A DNA stretch of 64,000 nt. Origin: Candidatus Competibacter sp. (GTDB lineage: Bacteria; Pseudomonadota; Gammaproteobacteria; Competibacterales; Competibacteraceae). Positions 9,071 through 17,034 of the stretch are shown piece by piece. The notes under the pieces were generated by a model, which saw only the letters and a list, made by a program, of their open reading frames with translations, had not been told where the DNA came from and ran no database searches. The stretch is taken from contig JARSSH010000044.1 of assembly GCA_029624815.1 (NCBI GenBank), positions 16,028 to 80,027 of the forward strand, in the 5' to 3' direction. Each line of letters begins with the position of its first letter. Position 1 is the first letter of the stretch. A program made the translations under genes and the position numbers.

Positions 9071-10822
9071 TCACGCCCCGATCAATTTCCGGACCACGTC
9101 GGTCATGGAAATGACGCCGGTGGGCTGGTGGTTCTCGGTGACCACCAGGCGGTGCATGCGCCGACCGGTCATCAGGCTGACCGCCTCGCTGAGCAGCATG
9201 TCGGCGTCGCAGGTGGCGCAACCGGGGGTCATGACGTTCTTGGCCAGCAGCGCGCGCGCTTCCTCTGGTGTCCGACCCTGGCGGGCCAGCACCAGATCGG
9301 TCTGCGACACCACGCCGGTGGCCTGGCCGCCGTCCATCACCACCACCGCGTGGATTTCCTGGTCGATCATCAGTTTCGCCACCTGGGCGACGCTGTCGTC
9401 CGGTCCGCAGGCGATGATGCCGCGATGCATCAGATCCTTGACCCGGGCGCCGTCGTCGCTGATGGCGATGGCCTCGGCCTGGGCCACGCTGGGCAGCGGT
9501 TCGGACATCGGGTAGGGGTGCGGGGTGGTGTGGATATCGCCCTGGGGCAGGGTCGGATGCGGGATCGCCACCGGCGGCGGGCCGCTGGCGCCCTGACCGA
9601 ACGCGGTCGCGCCGACCAGCACCGCCATGTTGCCGTGCGGGTGCTTGTTTTCGTACATCAGTTGATGGGCGACCGGGATTTCCTGGTAGGTGAAGGCCCG
9701 CGACAGGCAGGGATCGAGCAGGCCGCGCAGGGCCAGTGCGTTCATTTGGTTGGATTGCTCGGTGTTGGCGAAGTGCGAGCCTTGCAGGCGTTTTTGCCGC
9801 ATCCACAGGTAGCGCAGATCGACGGTGGCGTTGTAGCCGGTGGTGCCGGCGCAGACCACCACCATGCCGCCGGTGTCGCAGACGAAGATGGAGGTGGGGA
9901 TGGTGGTTTCGCCGGGGTGCTCAAACACGAGGTTGGGGGCGCGCTTTTCGCCCAGCACCTCCCAGATCCTGGCCCCGAAGGCGCGCACGCCCTTCATCCA
10001 TTTGGCGTAGCCGACGTTGTCCTTCCAGTGCGGCAACATGCCCCAGTGGTCGAAGTCGTTGCGGTTGATGCAGCCCTTGGCGCCGAGCTTCATGCAGTAG
10101 TCGAATTTGTCCTCGCCGGAGACCATGGCGATCGACGTGGCGCCGGCCGCCTTGGCGATCTGAATAGCCATGGAGCCCAAGCCGCCCGCCCCGCCCCAGA
10201 TCAGGGCGACGTCGCCTTTCTTGATGGCGTTGGCGCCCCAGCCGTGCAGCATCCGCCAGGCGGTGGCCGCGACCAGGGTGTAGGCGGCCGCTTCTTCCCA
10301 GGTCATGTGCTTGGGTTTGGGCATGCATTGCTGGGCCTGCACCTTGGTGAATTGGGCGAAGCTGCCCCAGTTGGTTTCGTAGCCCCAGATGCGGAAGGTG
10401 GGCGAGTACATGGGGTCGCCGCCGCTTTTGACCCAGTCGCAGTTCCGGCTGTATTGACCGCAGTGCATCACCACTTCGTCGCCCACCTGGACGTTGGTGA
10501 CGTCCTTGCCGACCTGGTAGACGATGCCCGAGGCGTCGCTGCCGCCAATGTGAAAGTCTTCCTTTTCGCCGGCCTTGTTGCGCGCGCCGATGACGTTGAC
10601 CGGGATACCCAGCCCGGCCCAGACGTTGTTGTAGTTGATCCCGGCCGCCATGACGTAGACCAGCACTTCGTCGGCGGCAATCGGGGGGATGTCCACCACT
10701 TCCTGTTGAAACGCTTCCATCGGCGTCCCGAAACGTTCCGGGCGAATCAGCCAGGCATGCATCTTGGCGGGCACCGCGCCCAGCGGCGGTTGGTCGGCGA
10801 TGTCATACAGTTCTTTGGTCAT
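9071..10822 (-). CDS. ccr: Crotonyl-CoA carboxylase/reductase fused to a C-terminal CBS pair
   Basis: 583 residues. Residues about 1-430 match the whole medium-chain reductase-like Ccr, which converts crotonyl-CoA + CO2 + NADPH to ethylmalonyl-CoA. Visible landmarks are [28 protein letters not shown] with Glu149 in the CO2-binding position, the NADPH loop [20 protein letters not shown] and the conserved FEHPG histidine. After a Pro-rich linker, residues about 465-583 form two CBS motifs ([18 protein letters not shown]... and [16 protein letters not shown]...). Ccr normally ends near the linker, so the CBS pair is an add-on that could sense adenine nucleotides. The gene lies 43 bp downstream of carbonic anhydrase on the same strand. 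Confidence 0.93.
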   Translation of the reverse strand: MTKELYDIADQPPLGAVPAKMHAWLIRPERFGTPMEAFQQEVVDIPPIAADEVLVYVMAAGINYNNVWAGLGIPVNVIGARNKAGEKEDFHIGGSDASGIVYQVGKDVTNVQVGDEVVMHCGQYSRNCDWVKSGGDPMYSPTFRIWGYETNWGSFAQFTKVQAQQCMPKPKHMTWEEAAAYTLVAATAWRMLHGWGANAIKKGDVALIWGGAGGLGSMAIQIAKAAGATSIAMVSGEDKFDYCMKLGAKGCINRNDFDHWGMLPHWKDNVGYAKWMKGVRAFGARIWEVLGEKRAPNLVFEHPGETTIPTSIFVCDTGGMVVVCAGTTGYNATVDLRYLWMRQKRLQGSHFANTEQSNQMNALALRGLLDPCLSRAFTYQEIPVAHQLMYENKHPHGNMAVLVGATAFGQGASGPPPVAIPHPTLPQGDIHTTPHPYPMSEPLPSVAQAEAIAISDDGARVKDLMHRGIIACGPDDSVAQVAKLMIDQEIHAVVVMDGGQATGVVSQTDLVLARQGRTPEEARALLAKNVMTPGCATCDADMLLSEAVSLMTGRRMHRLVVTENHQPTGVISMTDVVRKLIGA

Positions 10823-10865
10823 TTTCTCGTTCTCTGTTGGTTGCGTGTGAGTTTTCGGGTTGAGT

Positions 10866-11528
10866 TCATTGCAGCGCGTAGCGCGACCGCACGCCGGCTA
10901 TCGCCAGCGCGATGGCGTCATCGAGTTCCGCGCCGTCCTCGATGGACGTTTGAAGGTCTTTCAGGCGACCATCCGCCAGCCCGTAAATCCAGCCGTGCAA
11001 CATCAAGGATTGTCCCCGTTTCCAGGCGTCACCCACCAGGGTGGTGCGGGCGACGTTGCGCACCTGTTCGATGACGTTCAACTCGCACAGTGCCCGCCAG
11101 CGCGCCTCGTTGTCCGGCAGGGCGGCGAGCAAATTCGCGTGCCGGTCGCGCACGTCCTGAATGTGGCGCAGCCAGTTGTCGATCAGTCCGAAGGATGCCC
11201 CTTCGAAGGCCGCCTTGACGCCGCCGCAGCCGTAGTGACCGCATACGATGATGTGCTGGACCTTGAGCACCTCGATGGCGTATTGCATCACCGACAGGCA
11301 ATTGAGATCGGTATGCACCACCACGTTGGCCACGTTGCGGTGAACGAAGATTTCGCCCGGCTTCAGGCCGGTGATCTGATTGGCGGGCACGCGGCTATCC
11401 GAGCAGCCGATCCACAGATAGGCGGGAGTTTGTATTGCCGCCAGCCCGGCGAAAAACCGGGGATCGACGGCCGTCATCTCCTCGGCCCAGCGGGCGTTGG
11501 CGGCGAACAGTTCCGGCAGGTATTTCAT
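10866..11528 (-). CDS. can: Beta-class carbonic anhydrase
   Basis: 220 residues, similar in length to Escherichia coli Can. The zinc ligands Cys42, Asp44, His98 and Cys101 fall at the same residue numbers as in Can (GCSDSR and CGHYGCGG). It interconverts CO2 and bicarbonate in the cytoplasm. The ATG at 11528 is preceded by CGGAG about 10 nt upstream; an upstream extension is non-homologous. It sits between an hpf-like gene (34 bp gap) and ccr (43 bp gap), all minus strand. Because Ccr takes CO2 rather than bicarbonate, a role in supplying its substrate is likely. Confidence 0.95.
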   Translation of the reverse strand: MKYLPELFAANARWAEEMTAVDPRFFAGLAAIQTPAYLWIGCSDSRVPANQITGLKPGEIFVHRNVANVVVHTDLNCLSVMQYAIEVLKVQHIIVCGHYGCGGVKAAFEGASFGLIDNWLRHIQDVRDRHANLLAALPDNEARWRALCELNVIEQVRNVARTTLVGDAWKRGQSLMLHGWIYGLADGRLKDLQTSIEDGAELDDAIALAIAGVRSRYALQ

Positions 11529-11562
11529 CGAATTTCTCCGAAGCCGCGCGGAGCGGCCAGCA

Positions 11563-11934
11563 TCAGATTGAGTGTGGCGGTAGGATGTTTGTGTCTTCGG
11601 CGTCGACCGCAAGGGGCGGGCCATGACGATGGTCGCGCAGTCGTTCCAACTGGCGCGCCACCGCGCGGCCGGCGCGGTCGACGGCCCGGTCGATGGCGAC
11701 GTAGATATCGTCTTCGGTATCCTCGATGACGATGTCCTGCACGCCGGGAAAATCGATTTGGATCAGGCAGCGTTTGTTCTTGCCCATGCGGGGACCGCTC
11801 TGACTGGAAAGGCGGACCGAGATCTGGCGCAGGTGGTCGTCGGCCCAACCGAGCGCGAATCGCAGGTGTCGTTCGGTGTGCTCGCGCAAGCGGTCGGTCA
11901 GCTCAAAACCTCTGGCCCGGATGTTGATCTTCAT
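11563..11934 (-). CDS. HPF/RaiA-like ribosome-associated protein
   Basis: 123 residues of the sigma54-modulation/HPF fold (MKINIRARGFELTDRLREHTERHLR, CLIQIDFPGVQDIVIEDTEDDIYVAIDRAVDRAGRAV would be read in two blocks). Members bind the 30S subunit in stationary phase and hibernate ribosomes. The start is fixed by AAGGAG 7 nt before the ATG at 11934. It is a short form with a C-terminal tail of about 25 residues in place of the long-HPF dimerisation domain. Being first in the operon with can and ccr is unusual and may tie that operon to slow growth. Confidence 0.8.
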   Translation of the reverse strand: MKINIRARGFELTDRLREHTERHLRFALGWADDHLRQISVRLSSQSGPRMGKNKRCLIQIDFPGVQDIVIEDTEDDIYVAIDRAVDRAGRAVARQLERLRDHRHGPPLAVDAEDTNILPPHSI

Positions 11935-12000
11935 GAAGCCGCTCCTTAATCGAGTTGAAAACACCATGAAGTGTAAGGGTAGGGAAAATAGCCAACAATC

Positions 12001-12033
12001 CGAATAATATTGAACAATCATTCGATTTATTCG
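12001..12033. promoter_or_regulatory. AT-rich divergent control region with inverted repeat
   Basis: CGAATAA (12001-12007) and TTATTCG (12027-12033) form a 7-bp inverted repeat around a smaller ATTG-AA-CAAT palindrome (12009-12018). It lies between the LysR gene and the hpf-can-ccr operon, where LysR regulators usually bind. Confidence 0.4.
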
Positions 12034-12048
12034 ATGTATTGGAGTCTT

Positions 12049-12963
12049 ATGGCCAGTCTCAACTTCAAGCACCTGCGTTATTTCTGGATGGTCGCCAAGG
12101 CGGGCGGCATCGCCGGCGCCAGTAAGCAATTGCACCTGACGCCGCAATCCATCAGCGGCCAATTGAACGAATTGGAAGCCAGTCTTGGCGTCGAGCTGTT
12201 GCGCCGCGTCGGACGTGGTCTGGAATTGACCGAGATGGGGCGGCGCGTTTTCAGCTACGCGGACGAAATCTTCGCGCTCGGCAACGAACTGCTGGAAGTC
12301 GCCCTCGACCGGACGGCGCGCAAAAGCCTGCCGTTTCGGGTCGGCATCGCCGATTCGGTGCCGAAGTCGGTGGCGTACCGCGTGGTCGAGCCGGCGCTGC
12401 GCATCGCCGAACCGGTACGGCTGATCTGTCGGGAGGGCCGGCTGGCGCCGTTGCTGGCGGAGATGGCCGTTCATCATCTCGATTTGGTGATCGCCGACCG
12501 GCCCATGCCCACCAATCTGAACGTCCGGGGCTACAGCCACTTTCTCGGGGAAAGCGATTTGACGGTGTTCGCCACGCCGAGTCTGACGCGGTCACTGGCG
12601 GGGACGTTTCCCGCGCTGCTCGACAAGGCGCCGTTCCTGCTGCCGGGCGAGGATGTCGCCACGCGACCCAAACTGATTCAATGGTTCGAGGCCCAGCATC
12701 TGTACCCGCGCATCGTCGGCGAATTCGACGACAGCGCCCTGCTCAAGGCGTTCGGTCAGGCCGGCGCCGGTTTGTTTGTGGCGCCCACGGCGATTTCCGG
12801 CTACGTGTGCCGGCAATACGCGGTTCAAGCGGTCGGTCGCATCGATTCGGTGACCGAGCAGCTCTACGCCATCACCACCGAGCGCCGGCTGCTGCATCCG
12901 GCCATCGTCGCGGTCGTTCAGGCCACGCAGCGCGAGTTTTTCGGAAAACCACAAGCGACTTGA
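12049..12963 (+). CDS. NhaR-like LysR-family regulator
   Basis: 304 residues. The N-terminal helix-turn-helix (NFKHLRYFWMVAKAGGIAGA, then SISGQLNELEASLG) and the effector domain (VIADRPMP, then an EFDDSALLKAFGQAGAG stretch) are those of the NhaR subgroup. In E. coli NhaR responds to sodium at nhaA; there is no antiporter here. The ATG at 12049 has GGAG 4-8 nt upstream. It is divergent from the hpf-can-ccr operon and may control it. The subgroup call is good; the target is inferred. Confidence 0.87.
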   Translation: MASLNFKHLRYFWMVAKAGGIAGASKQLHLTPQSISGQLNELEASLGVELLRRVGRGLELTEMGRRVFSYADEIFALGNELLEVALDRTARKSLPFRVGIADSVPKSVAYRVVEPALRIAEPVRLICREGRLAPLLAEMAVHHLDLVIADRPMPTNLNVRGYSHFLGESDLTVFATPSLTRSLAGTFPALLDKAPFLLPGEDVATRPKLIQWFEAQHLYPRIVGEFDDSALLKAFGQAGAGLFVAPTAISGYVCRQYAVQAVGRIDSVTEQLYAITTERRLLHPAIVAVVQATQREFFGKPQAT

Positions 12964-13056
12964 TCGGCATTGGATTTTTCTGGAACGACCGTGTCGTCTC
13001 CTTGCGCTTGACCGGTTTGCTACAATGATTCAACCCACGCATCCACACCGCGCGCC

Positions 13057-14061
13057 ATGGCAATAAGATCCGCTTCCGACGGCGACCGGCGTATCGCGAC
13101 CTCTCCGAGCGCCGAGCCCTCCCGCGTCATTCCCCTGGACCTGGACGACTACCGGTCGCTGGTTCGCTTGGACGAACCGTTCGTCGCGCCTCCTCCCGTC
13201 CCGGCGGCGGCGGACCGGCGGGCCGCTCTGGTGGATGAACTCCTGACCTACCTGCAAGCCGAACGCGGCGAGACCGGCGGCGGGAATAGGTCGTCCCGCG
13301 ACGAGAAGCGGCGCTGGCTGCGCGCCCTGCTGACCGTGCGCGGACCCGACCCGTTGCCGGACTGGGTTCATGATCGACTGGATCGGCTCCTGCGGCGCGA
13401 GGTTCTCGATAGAGGGGTGACGGATATCGCGAATCTGCCGCGCCTTCCTCGGAATTGGCTTGGCGCCGACCGTGATGCCGCGACCACCGCTATCCTGTGG
13501 CGAGGAGATATCGCCACCTTGAACGCCGACGCGATCGTCAACGCGGCCAATGCGCAAATGCTGGGTTGTTTCCAGCCTTTTCACGGTTGCATCGACAACG
13601 CCATCCACTCGGCGGCCGGTCCCCGCGTCCGCGAGGATTGCGACAAGATCATGCGGCGTCAGGGCGGCGCCGAGGGGACGGGCTGGGCCAAGGTGACGCG
13701 CGCCTACAATCTGCCGTCCCGATACATCCTGCACACGGTCGGTCCCATTGTCGCGCCGGACCGGTTGCGACCCGAACACGAACGGTGGCTGGCCGCCTGC
13801 TACCGGTCGTGTCTGGATCTGGCCAGCCGGGTGCGGGACATTCGCTCGGTCGCCTTCTGCGCTATTTCGACCGGCGTGTTCGGTTTCCCGCGCGAACCGG
13901 CGGCGCGGGTCGCGTTGCGCGCCATCAGCGGCTGGCTGGACGATCATCCCGGCGCGCTCGATTCGATCGTCCTGAACGTGTTCAGCCAAGACGATTTCCA
14001 AATCTACCAACGCCTGCTGCGGGGCGAGGGAACGGAGGAAACCCATGTTCGACCACCATGA
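13057..14061 (+). CDS. Zinc-dependent macrodomain protein-ADP-ribose hydrolase
   Basis: 334 residues. After a helical N-terminal region of about 135 residues comes a macrodomain: ILWRGDIATLNADAIVNAAN, then MLGCFQPFHGCIDNAIHSAAG, whose Cys171, His176 and Cys178 match the zinc ligands of the Zn-macro class. ISTGVFGFPREPAA is the second ADP-ribose loop. Zn-macro enzymes remove ADP-ribose added by class M sirtuins. The stop overlaps the start of the sirtuin gene by 17 bp, so the pair is coupled. The ATG at 13057 has no good ribosome-binding site; the extreme N-terminus is uncertain. Confidence 0.92.
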   Translation: MAIRSASDGDRRIATSPSAEPSRVIPLDLDDYRSLVRLDEPFVAPPPVPAAADRRAALVDELLTYLQAERGETGGGNRSSRDEKRRWLRALLTVRGPDPLPDWVHDRLDRLLRREVLDRGVTDIANLPRLPRNWLGADRDAATTAILWRGDIATLNADAIVNAANAQMLGCFQPFHGCIDNAIHSAAGPRVREDCDKIMRRQGGAEGTGWAKVTRAYNLPSRYILHTVGPIVAPDRLRPEHERWLAACYRSCLDLASRVRDIRSVAFCAISTGVFGFPREPAARVALRAISGWLDDHPGALDSIVLNVFSQDDFQIYQRLLRGEGTEETHVRPP

Positions 14062-14923
14062 CATCCAGCGTTGTCGCGATCTGCTGCGCCAGGCCAACGC
14101 CGTGCTGATCGGCGCCGGCGCCGGTCTGGCCGTCGAGGCCGGCATCGATTATATGGACACGAAATCGTTCGCCCGGGATTTTCCCGGCATGGTGAAACTC
14201 GGTTTCCGTCGGCGGGCCGAGTTGATGGGCTATTCGGACTGGAGCCCCGAACTGAAATGGGGCTATCTGGCGGCCAACGTGAATCAGGTGCGGTTCCAGG
14301 CGTCGCCACACCCGGTCTATGCCCGGCTGTTGGATCTGGTGCGGGAAAAGGAGTATTTCGTCGTCACCTCCAACGTGGATGGGTTGTTTACCAAGAACGG
14401 TTTTGCCGAAGACCGGCTGTTTACGCCGCAGGGCGACTACGCGCTCATGCAGTGTCAAACGCCCTGTTCGAACGCCGTCTGGCCGAGTTGGCCGGCGATC
14501 GAACGCATCCTGCCGAAGATCGACCCGGCAACCCAGGTGGTGACGGATTCCAGCGTTCTCCCTTACTGTCCCAACTGCGGCGAGGACGTGATCATGAACG
14601 TGCGCGGTGGTCGCTGGTTTATCGAGGATCCTTACCGGGAGCAGGCCGAGCGCCTTGACCGATGGCTGGATAACAGCCATGACCGGGATTTGCTGGTTCT
14701 GGAAATCGGCGCCGGTTTTAACACGCCCAGCGTCATCCGTTGGCCGATGGAGCGCATCGTGCACGCCCATCCTCGCGCCCATCTCATCCGGGTGAACCTG
14801 CAATATCCGCAAGTGCCCCGGGAAATCGCCGGCAAGTCGGTCATGTTGCAAGGTTCCGCCATGGGCGCGGTCACGGCGATCTGGAAAGAGATGGGACTGG
14901 AAAAATTCAGTGCGCTAGCATGA
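14045..14923 (+). CDS. Class M sirtuin (SirTM), probable protein ADP-ribosyltransferase
   Basis: 292 residues. The NAD-binding loop is GAGAGLAVEAGIDYMD rather than the deacetylase form. TSNVDGLF lacks the catalytic histidine of deacetylating sirtuins. Asn110, Asp112 and Gln129 occupy the pattern described for SirTM of pathogenic cocci (N-x-D and a downstream Q in the TPQGDY block). A possible zinc site is MQCQTPC plus YCPNCGED. In Staphylococcus and Streptococcus, SirTM ADP-ribosylates a lipoylated GcvH-like carrier, and the Zn-macro partner reverses it. Here the Zn-macro gene is present but no GcvH-L or lipoate ligase is within the window, so the target is unknown. Confidence 0.92.
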   Translation: MFDHHDIQRCRDLLRQANAVLIGAGAGLAVEAGIDYMDTKSFARDFPGMVKLGFRRRAELMGYSDWSPELKWGYLAANVNQVRFQASPHPVYARLLDLVREKEYFVVTSNVDGLFTKNGFAEDRLFTPQGDYALMQCQTPCSNAVWPSWPAIERILPKIDPATQVVTDSSVLPYCPNCGEDVIMNVRGGRWFIEDPYREQAERLDRWLDNSHDRDLLVLEIGAGFNTPSVIRWPMERIVHAHPRAHLIRVNLQYPQVPREIAGKSVMLQGSAMGAVTAIWKEMGLEKFSALA

Positions 14924-14989
14924 GATGATGTGGCGAGGCTTTTTTGGAAGTCCTCGTTTTTCCACCATCCCGACTCCCTCAGGCGACCC

Positions 14990-15823
14990 ATGGCCCATCC
15001 ACTCAACCTGCTGGTCATCGATCTCGAAACCCGCCCCGATACCGCGATTCTGCCGGAGGACCGCGATCCCGAAGCATTCCCCAAGCCGATCCAGCATGAA
15101 ATCGTGACCTTGGGGTTTCTGCTGGCGCGCATCGAGCGGGACGGCGAATACGAACGCTACAGCATGCGCAAACTGGGCGCGGCCAGCCTCGCCGAACGCG
15201 GCGAGCGGGAGATTCTGGCCGGGTTCTGGCAACTGATCGACAAGCAGCGGCCCCGTCTGGTGACCTGGAACGGCCGGAGCTTCGACGCCGCCGTGCTCAA
15301 GCAGCGCTCCCTGATTCACGGGCTGGCCGCCTACAACTGGCATCGCACCGATCCCCGCTTCGGCTACGACTACCGCTACGAATCCAACTGGCATTGCGAC
15401 CTGATGGATGCGTTGAGCGACTTCGGCGCTTCGCCGCGGCTGGGTTTGGATGAAGCGGCCCGCGCCCTGGGCCTGCCGGGCAAATGGAACGGTTGTGGCG
15501 CGGCGGTGGCGGAGCAGGCCGCCACTGGCGATTACGCCGCCATCAATCGTTATTGCGAGGGCGACGTGCTCAACACCTATGTCCTTTACCTGCGCTGGGC
15601 CTGCCTCGGCACCCGGCTCAGCGCGCGGAGTCACAACGCCAGTGTGCAACACCTGCTGGATTATCTGGAGGCGAACCGCGAGCAACAGCCGCATTGGGGC
15701 GAGTTCGCCGACCGCTGGCGGGCCAGCGACCGGCCGTGCCCGCTGTTTGTAAGCGAGCCGCTCGATGGGCCGGGGCCGCAGTTGCCGGAATCGCACCTGA
15801 GAAGCGAGGATGTGATGCCGTGA
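14990..15823 (+). CDS. PolB-like 3'-5' exonuclease domain protein
   Basis: 277 residues with a DnaQ/PolB exonuclease fold: LLVIDLETRPD supplies the first Asp and Glu, LVTWNGRSFDAAVLKQRS the second motif, and AINRYCEGDVLNTYVLYLRW the last Asp. Members are single-domain predicted 3'-5' exonucleases of unknown role. ATG 14990 with AGGCG upstream is preferred; a GTG at 14930 would add 20 residues with no family match. It starts 66 bp after the sirtuin gene on the same strand and is the last gene before the attC array. Confidence 0.85.
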   Translation: MAHPLNLLVIDLETRPDTAILPEDRDPEAFPKPIQHEIVTLGFLLARIERDGEYERYSMRKLGAASLAERGEREILAGFWQLIDKQRPRLVTWNGRSFDAAVLKQRSLIHGLAAYNWHRTDPRFGYDYRYESNWHCDLMDALSDFGASPRLGLDEAARALGLPGKWNGCGAAVAEQAATGDYAAINRYCEGDVLNTYVLYLRWACLGTRLSARSHNASVQHLLDYLEANREQQPHWGEFADRWRASDRPCPLFVSEPLDGPGPQLPESHLRSEDVMP

Positions 15824-16164
15824 CTTCGCGTCACTACCACCGAAAATGAGATTTGGATCGCCATCTTTAGAAGCCGTCTTGAGAAAAGTCATTTTATTGT
15901 AAGTTTTCAATAAAGTTCTGGAAAAAACCTCAAAGATCGGTTATGCAGCGTCGCTGCGGCGCCACGGACGCATAACGAGTTGATGCGTCAGTGGCGTCGG
16001 TCAACGACGCTGCCCAAACGATGGTCAGGCATGGTCAGATTTTCATGAACAGTCAACTGGCTGTGGTGCATGGACGAGCTAATAGGCGCTGGAGCGTACA
16101 CCGCCACGCGGCGCTATGCGCCCCGCGCCAGCGCGGGGTGACGCTCAGCTTGATTCGTTAGAGC
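15824..16164 (+). other. Left boundary of the cassette array, degenerate attC material
   Basis: A 340-bp gap with no complete gene. GCATAACGAGTTGATGCGTC (from 15970) resembles an attC left end, and GTGACGCTCAGCTTGATTCG followed by GTTAGAGC (16157-16164) resembles a right end; the two outer arms are partly complementary. The right-end motif GCGGGRTGACGCTCA recurs before the GTTAGGC at 16573. At about 195 bp it is long for one attC and may be two merged sites. Confidence 0.45.
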
Positions 16165-16166
16165 GC

Positions 16167-16298
16167 ATGGCCACTCTTGTCCATCAACTTGAGAAAGCAG
16201 ACAGGTTAGCCGCCGTTACTCAGAGCGTCGGCTTTGCCTTATGGCAACTGCAGGAGCTGGAGGGCGCTGCTGCTGAGTATTCGGTGGTGAAGACATAG
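16167..16298 (+). CDS. Small cassette ORF, probably a truncated N-terminus
   Basis: 43 codons starting 2 nt after the GTTAGAGC core, the tight spacing typical of gene cassettes. The product starts MATLVHQLEKADRLAAV and then TQSVGFALWQLQELEG, and stops at a TAG after AEYSVVKT. It reads like the N-terminal helix pair of a longer protein, but no family is recognised. It overlaps the HNH fragment in another frame, so it is probably a decayed cassette. Confidence 0.4.
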   Translation: MATLVHQLEKADRLAAVTQSVGFALWQLQELEGAAAEYSVVKT

Positions 16299-16354
16299 TG
16301 GCAAATGCTATTGCTCTGTGTCCAAACTGTCATCGGGAGGCCCACTATGGCTAA
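16277..16354 (+). pseudogene. HNH endonuclease, C-terminal fragment
   Basis: A 25-codon open stretch encodes FGGEDIVANAIALCPNCHRE followed by AHYG and TAA. The CPNCHR...HYG ending is the terminal half of an HNH/McrA-like nuclease with its zinc cysteines. No upstream part is in frame (a TGA lies at 16274). The stop TAA is embedded in the GGCTAAC left end of the next attC, as in a true cassette. Confidence 0.65.
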
Positions 16355-16444
16355 CCCTTCGGTCAACTGGACCGCCTGCAAGCTGCGCTTGCAGGTTCCC
16401 TCCGCCCTTCGGGCTCCGGCGGTCGGTTACCTCAAACGTTCATC
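16349..16444 (+). repeat. attC site of the HNH cassette (degenerate right end)
   Basis: The left arm GGCTAACCCTTCGGTCAACT then GGACCGCC pairs with the right arm GGCGGTCGGTTACCTCAAAC then GTTCATC, with one unpaired base, as in attC hairpins. The left core is close to RYYYAAC; the right core GTTCATC departs from GTTRRRY. The central part has small GC-rich hairpins. Confidence 0.6.
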
Positions 16445-16579
16445 GGCGCTTCGCGGCGACTGCGTCGTCCTATCTTCGCGGCCCCACCGCCCACCACGAG
16501 CCGAGAAACGCCCACCTTCCTCAGCCGGGCGCCGGCTCCGCTCCGGGCGGGATGACGCTCAACTCGCGCCCCGTTAGGC
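16445..16579 (+). repeat. Cassette remnant without ORF, ending in attC core GTTAGGC
   Basis: 135 bp with no coding signal. It ends GGGATGACGCTCAACTCGCG then CCCC and GTTAGGC (16573-16579), a canonical attC right core, and shares its last segment with the right end at 16138-16164. It is best read as an empty or deleted cassette. Confidence 0.5.
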
Positions 16580-16600
16580 GTTTACCAGGAAGTAGCAGAC

Positions 16601-16798
16601 TTGCCTCCGAAAATCAGAGAACTCATACAAGAACTTGAAAACGCAGGCTTCAAGAATCGAGGAGGCAAAGGTAGTCATCGGAATTTTGTGCATCCAAATG
16701 TTGCCAAACCTGTCGTGATATCCGGCAAAACCGGCAATGATGCTCAACGCTACCAAATCAAAGCCGTAAAGAAGGCTATCGAGGAATCGAAGAAATGA
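16601..16798 (+). CDS. hicA: HicA family mRNA interferase toxin (cassette-borne)
   Basis: 65 residues. The HicA fold is shown by KIRELIQELENAGF and the catalytic loop GGKGSHRNFVHPN with His26. HicA cleaves mRNA and is held inactive by HicB. The TTG start at 16601 has AGGA 10 nt upstream and lies 21 bp after the GTTAGGC core. Its stop overlaps the hicB start by ATGA. The Lys-rich C-terminus is normal. Confidence 0.85.
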   Translation: MPPKIRELIQELENAGFKNRGGKGSHRNFVHPNVAKPVVISGKTGNDAQRYQIKAVKKAIEESKK

Positions 16799-17034
16799 AA
16801 GAGAGCGCACGCTACGCGAAAATTGTTGAGTGGTCGGATGAAGATCAATGTTATATCGGTAGTTGCCCTGGACTCATCTACGGTGGATGTCATGGTAATG
16901 ATGAGCAACGGGTTTTTGCCGAATTGTGCGAGATCGTCGATGAAGCTATCGAACTGTATAAGCAGGATGGGAAACTATTACCACCTTCCACATCCGGCAA
17001 GGACTACGCAAATAAAATGCTGGATATTGCCTAA
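16795..17034 (+). CDS. hicB: HicB family antitoxin (cassette-borne)
   Basis: 79 residues of the HicB RNase-H-like fold: KIVEWSDEDQCYIGSCPGL, then IYGGCHGNDEQRVFAELCEIV would follow in two blocks. It neutralises the HicA encoded just upstream and, in many systems, represses the operon; no separate helix-turn-helix is evident. The start overlaps hicA (ATGA). Its TAA stop lies inside the GCCTAAC left core of the next attC, which marks the two genes as one cassette. Confidence 0.85.
   Translation: MKESARYAKIVEWSDEDQCYIGSCPGLIYGGCHGNDEQRVFAELCEIVDEAIELYKQDGKLLPPSTSGKDYANKMLDIA

Noticed and set aside
9128..11074. A 648-codon plus-strand open frame over ccr and can
   Set aside because: Low-complexity His/Gly/Val-rich translation, antisense to two well-identified enzymes.
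16125..16165. GC-rich palindrome CCCCGCGCCAGCGCGGGG as a terminator
   Set aside because: It is followed by an attC-like right end rather than a U-tract, and fits better as part of the attC region.
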